DNA of 26,587 bases from the NCBI GenBank assembly GCA_001942045.1, contig MSTD01000064.1:1-26587 (forward strand). Direction: 5' to 3'. The notes beneath the pieces are model-generated. The model saw only the letters and a list, made by a program, of their open reading frames with translations. It made no database searches and was not told the DNA's origin. Position 1 is the stretch's first letter. Each line of letters opens with the position of its first letter. Positions 22,911 to 26,587 of this stretch are shown in pieces. The translations under genes were made by a program, and so were the position numbers. Source of the stretch: Mycolicibacterium porcinum (GTDB lineage: Bacteria; Actinomycetota; Actinomycetes; Mycobacteriales; Mycobacteriaceae).

Positions 22911-23794
22911 CCATCCTGGCCGCCTTCAGTGCCAGCCGGCACAGCAGCGCACCGCTGAATCTGGCGGTCCAGCTCGCTCGCACCACGGGCGAGCAGGTGA
23001 TCGCCGCAGCGGTGGTGGAGCGGGCCTGGCCGCCCCGTGACGACCCGGTCGAGGGCGAATACCTGTCCTACGTCCGTGGACAAGCCACGCAAGCGTTGCA
23101 GCGCGCGGTCGCGGTGCTGCCCGTCGAGTTCGACGTCATCCCCGTGGTACACGAATCCACCTCGATACCAACGGGTTTGATCGAGCTCGCCGACGCTCAC
23201 CGGGCAACGATGGTGTCGGTCGGCTCATCCTCTTCGGGAATGATCGGCCGGGTCGCCCTCGGCAGCGTCACCGAGCGCCTCGTACACACCGCCCGCGTGC
23301 CGGTCGCCTTCGCGCCCCGCGGGTACACCCAGACCGACGCCCCCATCGGCCGCCTCACCGCGGCGTACGGCGGAGAGGCTGACGTCAATGGGCTCATTCC
23401 GGCTACCGCCGAGCTGGCCGCGGCGTGGAAGGCCAAGCTGCGCATCGTGTCATTCACGGTCCGCAATACGGCGGCGTTCGCCGGCACCATTGAATCGTCG
23501 GCCGAGGAGTTGGTGGTGCAACAGTGGTCGCGGCGCACCATTGCCGAGATCACCAAGCAGCTCACCGCAATTCGCGACCAGATGGCGGTTCCCGACGTCG
23601 ATGTGGTGGTCGGTGCCGGTCACGACTGGAACGCCGCGGTGCAGAGCATCGGGTGGGGAACCGGAGACATGCTGGTGCTCGGCTCGGGTGCGGCTGCCCC
23701 GAGTGCTCAGGTGTTCCTCGGCTCGGCCGCGGGCAAGATCCTGCGCCGCTCGCCGGTGCCGGTGATGATCGCGCCCAGCTACCAACGCAGCTAG
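22907..23794 (+). CDS. Tandem universal stress protein
   Basis: 295 residues with two UspA domains. The first (~1-140) ends in MVSVGSSSSGMIGRVALGSV and ERLVHTARVPVAFAP. The second (~150-295) ends in LVLGSGAAAPSAQVFLGSAA and KILRRSPVPVMIAPS. The Gly-rich loops and PV(A/M)(F/I)AP ends are the Usp ATP-loop pattern, less regular in the second domain. GTG 22907 forms a GTGA overlap with the permease stop and has AGGAG 8 bases upstream, so translation is coupled. It is the second gene of the permease operon and probably binds or signals for the transporter's own Usp-like tail (inference). A dispersed repeat follows. Confidence 0.92.
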   Translation: MTILAAFSASRHSSAPLNLAVQLARTTGEQVIAAAVVERAWPPRDDPVEGEYLSYVRGQATQALQRAVAVLPVEFDVIPVVHESTSIPTGLIELADAHRATMVSVGSSSSGMIGRVALGSVTERLVHTARVPVAFAPRGYTQTDAPIGRLTAAYGGEADVNGLIPATAELAAAWKAKLRIVSFTVRNTAAFAGTIESSAEELVVQQWSRRTIAEITKQLTAIRDQMAVPDVDVVVGAGHDWNAAVQSIGWGTGDMLVLGSGAAAPSAQVFLGSAAGKILRRSPVPVMIAPSYQRS

Positions 23795-23857
23795 GGTCTC
23801 AGCGCCGGGGGCCGGGCCACCGTCGCGCAGGGAGACATGATGTGGTCCGCCGGACAC

Positions 23858-23925
23858 TGTGGCGAGAGTGTAGGTTTTGCCGCCGTTTTCGACTTGTCAG
23901 CAGCAAAGGCTGCACGCTCGTCACA
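23858..23925. repeat. Dispersed intergenic element with terminal inverted repeats, copy 2
   Basis: A 68-base element bounded by TGTGGCGAGAGTGTAG (23858-23873) and CTGCACGCTCGTCACA (23910-23925), complementary at 13 of 16 positions. It shares GTGTAGGTT and CAAAGGCTGCAC blocks with copy 1 at 7425-7493 in the same orientation. It again lies between convergent genes (usp and the HNH-type nuclease). Confidence 0.7.
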
Positions 23926-23957
23926 GCGCATCAGAAGTGAACCCGGCCGCGCCGTGG

Positions 23958-24710
23958 CTAGCAGTTTGCGAGCACAGCCGCCATGGCGTGCTTCTCTTTA
24001 GACGAAACCCACAGTCCGTACGCATTTTTCACGTCGACCTGGCGGGCGACGAACTCACAGCGGAACGCCACATTGGGCGGCAGCCAGCTGGCCGCGTCGC
24101 GAAAGGCCTTGTCGAAGTTGGGTTGAGCGGCCACGGCGATCAGGTTGCGCGGATCGTTGGCGAAGTCCATGCGCCGCTGCGGGTCCCAGGTCCGTGCGCC
24201 CTTGTACCAGGCGTCCGACAGCGACACCAGGTGATCGATCTGCACCGCGCTGGATGTGTCGGGCCCACGGGTAAAGGCGATCTCGACACCGGTGTACGGA
24301 TCGTGCAGCACACCGGTGGCGGCATAACAGGTGCCGGGGCGGACGGTCAGCTGAGCCAGGTCGCGACGCAGGATGTCGTCTCGGGTATTGCAGCCGTTGT
24401 GGCCGAACTCGACGTTCACGTCATCGCTCCAGGCCTCGCCGAAGCGGGACCGGGCGTAGTCGGTCTCGCGGTCCCAGCCCTTGACCGGCAGACCCGCCAA
24501 TAGCGCACGGGCATGGTCGAAGCCGGGGGTCCGCTGCGAGGGCGGCGAAGGCTGGGCTGAGGGCTGAGGCGGCGGGCCAGAAGACCCGGCCTCCCGCACG
24601 CGGGCCACCACGAGCACGGCGGCCACCGCCAGAATTACCGCGACCACGACCGATACCGCTAGCCTTCCGGTGCGCCGGCGCCTGCGGCCCGCGGGAATGA
24701 CATGGCCCAC
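23958..24710 (-). CDS. Membrane-anchored DUF1524/HNH-type nuclease
   Basis: 250 residues. A basic start (RRRRRTGR) is followed by a single hydrophobic segment (~17-37, LAVSVVVAVILAVAAVLVVA) and a Pro/Ser linker, so the rest should lie outside the membrane. The catalytic part has QIDHLVSLSDAWYKGA, the His-containing beta-beta-alpha-metal motif of the DUF1524/GmrSD C-terminal family, then DPRNLIAVAAQPNFDKAF with the Asn/Lys usual there. Four Cys may form disulfides (HNGCNT, GTCYAA, FRCEF, ANC). GTG 24710 is chosen; TAGAAC ends 6 bases upstream. It diverges from ruc with a CIRCE element across its likely promoter, so it may be heat-inducible. Confidence 0.85.
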   Translation of the reverse strand: MGHVIPAGRRRRRTGRLAVSVVVAVILAVAAVLVVARVREAGSSGPPPQPSAQPSPPSQRTPGFDHARALLAGLPVKGWDRETDYARSRFGEAWSDDVNVEFGHNGCNTRDDILRRDLAQLTVRPGTCYAATGVLHDPYTGVEIAFTRGPDTSSAVQIDHLVSLSDAWYKGARTWDPQRRMDFANDPRNLIAVAAQPNFDKAFRDAASWLPPNVAFRCEFVARQVDVKNAYGLWVSSKEKHAMAAVLANC

Positions 24711-24719
24711 GTAGCGGTT

Positions 24720-24746
24720 CTAGCACTTGAGCCGGTAGAGTGCTAA
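24720..24746. promoter_or_regulatory. CIRCE element, HrcA-binding site
   Basis: The sequence is CTAGCACTT-N9-GAGTGCTAA against the CIRCE consensus TTAGCACTC-N9-GAGTGCTAA: the right arm is exact and the left arm has 7 of 9 matches. It overlaps the TAGAGT -10 (24736-24741) of ruc and lies 9 bases before the divergent nuclease start. HrcA represses heat-shock genes through this site. Confidence 0.92.
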
Positions 24747-24773
24747 CAAGTTTGACCAACTCGGAGGGTTTTC

Positions 24774-25097
24774 GTGCCTACCTATTCCTACGCATGCACT
24801 GAGTGCGGCAATCGGTTCGATGCGGTGCAGGCCTTCAGCGACGACGCGCTGACCACCTGCCCCAAGTGCTCCGGCAAGCTGCGCAAGCTTTTCGGGTCGG
24901 TCGGAGTGGTGTTCAAGGGCAGCGGTTTCTACCGCACCGACAACCGTGAATCGGGCAAGAGCTCCTCCAACGGCGGCTCCCCCGCCAAGAGCTCGGAGAG
25001 CACCTCCTCAAGCACGTCCTCGGACTCGTCGTCCTCCTCTTCGTCGAGCTCGTCCAGCACCAGCTCCAGCGCCCCCGCCGCGGCCGCTTCGAGCTAG
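24774..25097 (+). CDS. ruc: Ruc-like redox-regulated chaperone (FmdB-family zinc ribbon)
   Basis: 107 residues from GTG 24774, with GGAGGG 5 bases upstream. The FmdB zinc ribbon MPTYSYACTECGNRFDAVQ and TTCPKCSG places four Cys at 8, 11, 29 and 32, as in M. tuberculosis Ruc (Rv0991c). That protein binds zinc when reduced and, when oxidised, prevents aggregation and passes clients to DnaK (established). The C-terminal ~45 residues are a Ser/Thr-rich disordered tail with a run of 10 Ser. A CIRCE element covers its promoter, in line with HrcA control reported for the M. tuberculosis gene. The SAF-domain gene follows after 69 bases. Confidence 0.92.
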   Translation: MPTYSYACTECGNRFDAVQAFSDDALTTCPKCSGKLRKLFGSVGVVFKGSGFYRTDNRESGKSSSNGGSPAKSSESTSSSTSSDSSSSSSSSSSSTSSSAPAAAASS

Positions 25098-25154
25098 CCC
25101 GGAAGTTATCCACAGGGCGGCGAAGACGCCGTTCTCACCCGGCCATCGCGCGCT

Positions 25155-25160
25155 TACCGT
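25155..25160 (+). promoter_or_regulatory. -10 box TACCGT before the SAF-domain gene
   Basis: TACCGT ends 6 bases before ATG 25167 with no ribosome site, the leaderless pattern. It gives this gene a promoter separate from ruc. Confidence 0.45.
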
Positions 25161-25166
25161 TGCGCC

Positions 25167-25826
25167 ATGGCCGAATCACTCAACCCACCGGCTTGGCGTC
25201 GGCTGACTGCCGCTCGGCCCGATTGGACCCGCACCGTGGCCGCCCGCCGCGCTGCCGCAGCCGGACTGGTGGTGTTGGCGGCCATCGCGGCCCTGCGCTC
25301 GGATCCCGACGGCGGCTACACCGAGATCGCGGTGGCCACCCATGACCTGTCCCCCGGCATCGCCTTGACGGCCGCCGACGTTCGGTTGGAACGCCGCAGC
25401 ACGGCCACCCTGCCCGACGGTGTCCAGCGCGACGTGACCGCGCTGATCGGTGCAACGCTGACCGCCCCGGCCCGGCGCGGCGAGGTGCTCACCGATGTCC
25501 GACTTCTCGGGTCACGGCTGGCCGAATCGGCCGCGGGCCCGGACGCGCGGATCGTGCCACTCAAACTCAGCGACACCGCACTGCTCGATCTGATCCGCCC
25601 CGGTGACGTGGTGGATGTGCTCACTGTGACGGCCGGCCAGGACGACAAGCAGCCGGCCCGGCCCGTCGTGGCGGCCTCGGGGGCCGTCGTGGTGCTGGTT
25701 TCGGAGAAGCCCCGCGGGGCCGGAGTGAGCACCGACCGCGTGGCTCTGGTGGCCCTGCCTGCGCGCCCCGCGAACGAGGTGGCGGCCATCAGCCTGGTTC
25801 AGGCCGTCACGTTGACGATCCACTGA
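25167..25826 (+). CDS. SAF-domain (CpaB/RcpC-like) membrane protein, Rv0990c-like
   Basis: 219 residues. A short basic N-terminus (RPDWTRTVAARR) precedes one membrane segment (~29-46, AAAGLVVLAAIAAL). The SAF domain follows: TEIAVATHDLSPGIALTAADVRL (~50-72) and TALIGATLTAPARRGEVLTDVRLLG (~92-115), the same pattern as in Flp-pilus CpaB proteins and antifreeze-like domains. The C-terminal half (VPLKLSDTALLDLIRPGDVVDVL) also follows the CpaB form. No other pilus gene is nearby, so a pilus role is not supported. Size and place next to ruc and mscL suggest it is the Rv0990c orthologue, a member of the HrcA regulon in M. tuberculosis (from memory). Leaderless ATG. Confidence 0.85.
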   Translation: MAESLNPPAWRRLTAARPDWTRTVAARRAAAAGLVVLAAIAALRSDPDGGYTEIAVATHDLSPGIALTAADVRLERRSTATLPDGVQRDVTALIGATLTAPARRGEVLTDVRLLGSRLAESAAGPDARIVPLKLSDTALLDLIRPGDVVDVLTVTAGQDDKQPARPVVAASGAVVVLVSEKPRGAGVSTDRVALVALPARPANEVAAISLVQAVTLTIH

Positions 25827-25961
25827 GGCCGGATCGCACTGCCGGACAACATGATTCGTTCGTTACGAAGATGTTGACCGACAATCACCCGGCCATTCGG
25901 CCAACTCGGTTACTGTTTGCTTGTCGCACTGAACACACCACACTGCAGGAAGGGTCCCCGC

Positions 25962-26426
25962 ATGTTGAAGGGCTTCAAAGAGTTTCTGTCTCGCGGCAAC
26001 GTCATCGATCTTGCGGTTGCTGTGGTCATCGGCGCCGCGTTCACCGGCTTGGTCACGTCATTCACGGAGAAGGTGGTCCAGCCGCTGGTCGACCGCGTCG
26101 GCGCCGGCGGCGACCGTGAATACGGCATCCTCAAGATCTCGCTGGGCGGCGATCCTGAGCAGTTCGTCGACTTCAACGCCGTCCTGTCGGCGTTCATCAA
26201 CTTCATCATCGTCGCAGCGGTCATCTACTTCGTCATCGTCCTGCCGTACAAGAAGCTGCGTGAGCGCGGCGAGGTTGAACAGGCCCAGGACACCGAACTG
26301 AGCATCCTCACGGAAATCCGCGATCTGCTGGCCGAGAACGGCAGCGTCGACACCGGCAAGCACGTGACGGGCCCGGGCACCGGCCCCAGCCCGGACACGG
26401 CCAAGCACACCAGCGCAGACCGCTGA
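25962..26426 (+). CDS. mscL: Large-conductance mechanosensitive channel MscL
   Basis: 154 residues, near the 151 of M. tuberculosis MscL. The amphipathic N-terminal helix MLKGFKEFLSRGNVIDLAVAVV leads into TM1 with IGAAFTGLVTSF (the pore-lining Gly/Ala pattern). A periplasmic loop follows, then TM2 (AVLSAFINFIIVAAVIYFVIVLPYKKLRER) and a cytoplasmic helix (EVEQAQDTELSILTEIRDLLA). It opens on membrane tension to release solutes after hypo-osmotic shock. ATG 25962 is preceded by AGGAAGG at ~8 bases. TACTGT (25911-25916) is a possible -10 in the 135-base gap upstream. A strong hairpin terminator follows. Confidence 0.97.
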   Translation: MLKGFKEFLSRGNVIDLAVAVVIGAAFTGLVTSFTEKVVQPLVDRVGAGGDREYGILKISLGGDPEQFVDFNAVLSAFINFIIVAAVIYFVIVLPYKKLRERGEVEQAQDTELSILTEIRDLLAENGSVDTGKHVTGPGTGPSPDTAKHTSADR

Positions 26427-26447
26427 CGCGGCGCACACCCCCGCACG

Positions 26448-26485
26448 CGAAAGCAGCCCCTGGATTTCTCCAGGGGCTGCTTTCG
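26448..26485. terminator. Strong bidirectional hairpin terminator
   Basis: Perfect 17-bp stem: arms at 26448-26464 and 26469-26485 with loop TTTC. The stem contains AGCAGCCCCTGGA and its complement. It lies 22 bases after mscL and 29 bases beyond the end of the minus-strand gene, so it can end both transcripts. Confidence 0.9.
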
Positions 26486-26513
26486 TCGGGCTTAGAACTG
26501 GACGTTCATGTGC

Positions 26514-26587
26514 TCAGTTCATGTTCCAGGGTTCGCCGTAGGTGGTGACGCTGTCACCGGTCGAGGCGATCAGGCGGGCGAACGGAC
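26514..26587 (-). CDS. C-terminal fragment of an unidentified protein (runs off the window)
   Basis: The only open minus-strand frame at the edge ends in PFARLIASTGDSVTTYGEPW and then NMN, with TGA at 26514-26516. The frame holds up to the window edge (24 residues). I do not recognise the family. It converges with mscL and shares its terminator, which supports it being a real gene end. Confidence 0.5.
   Translation of the reverse strand, partial: PFARLIASTGDSVTTYGEPWNMN

Noticed and set aside
25106..25114. TTATCCACA, an exact DnaA box
   Set aside because: It is a single copy between ruc and the SAF gene without a cluster, an AT-rich region or origin genes; one chance hit is plausible.
1..26587. 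CRISPR arrays, insertion sequences, phage genes, toxin-antitoxin pairs
   Set aside because: No regularly spaced repeats, transposase or integrase motifs, or paired small toxin/antitoxin genes were seen on either strand.

Overview
The window is high-GC actinobacterial DNA and almost certainly comes from a rapidly growing mycobacterium (Mycolicibacterium or close relative). The signs are a Glp/GlpR cell-division pair beside galU, rimJ and tRNA-Ala, a CIRCE-controlled Ruc chaperone next to 5-FTHF cyclo-ligase and MscL, a type VII secretion (EspC-family) gene, many TetR regulators and P450s, and many genes that appear to start without a leader directly after a TANNNT -10 box. Naming is by recognition of motifs and remembered gene order; no searches were run.

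Left part (about 1-12 kb) is accessory metabolism and regulation. A partial SDR and a crotonase-fold protein diverge from a shared promoter with GGTCGA repeats, and a TetR gene with its own GGTCGA palindrome follows. Next come two MmyB-type HTH regulators, one divergent from an SDR and one from an alpha/beta hydrolase, separated by a GT-C glycosyltransferase. A 46-bp relic of a TetR C-terminus lies between that glycosyltransferase and the second regulator. A TetR/CYP136-like P450 pair shares a 20-bp operator, and a second P450 overlaps its downstream TetR.

Middle (about 11.7-14.5 kb) is a three-gene minus-strand unit resembling, from memory, M. tuberculosis Rv2078-Rv2079-lppJ: an EspC-family secretion partner, a large WxG-headed alpha/beta hydrolase and a lipoprotein. 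It abuts tRNA-Ala(CGC).

Right part (about 14.6-26.6 kb) is mostly conserved core. On the minus strand lie galU, glp (moeA1), rimJ, glpR and tRNA-Ala. On the plus strand lie 5-FTHF cyclo-ligase, a PucR regulator, an amino-acid permease with a Usp-like tail, a tandem Usp protein, ruc, a SAF-domain protein and mscL. A minus-strand membrane-anchored HNH nuclease diverges from ruc.

The points most worth following are: (i) a ~69-bp dispersed element with terminal inverted repeats, present twice, each time between convergent genes; (ii) the secreted-hydrolase trio; (iii) a CIRCE element set between ruc and the nuclease; (iv) Glp with altered molybdotransferase motifs; (v) a perfect CRP-type site before the permease-Usp operon; and (vi) several enzymes lacking the standard catalytic residues of their folds. 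No stretch longer than 300 bases lacks a gene. The longest gaps (417-572, 11534-11718, 15914-16150) are promoter regions described below.
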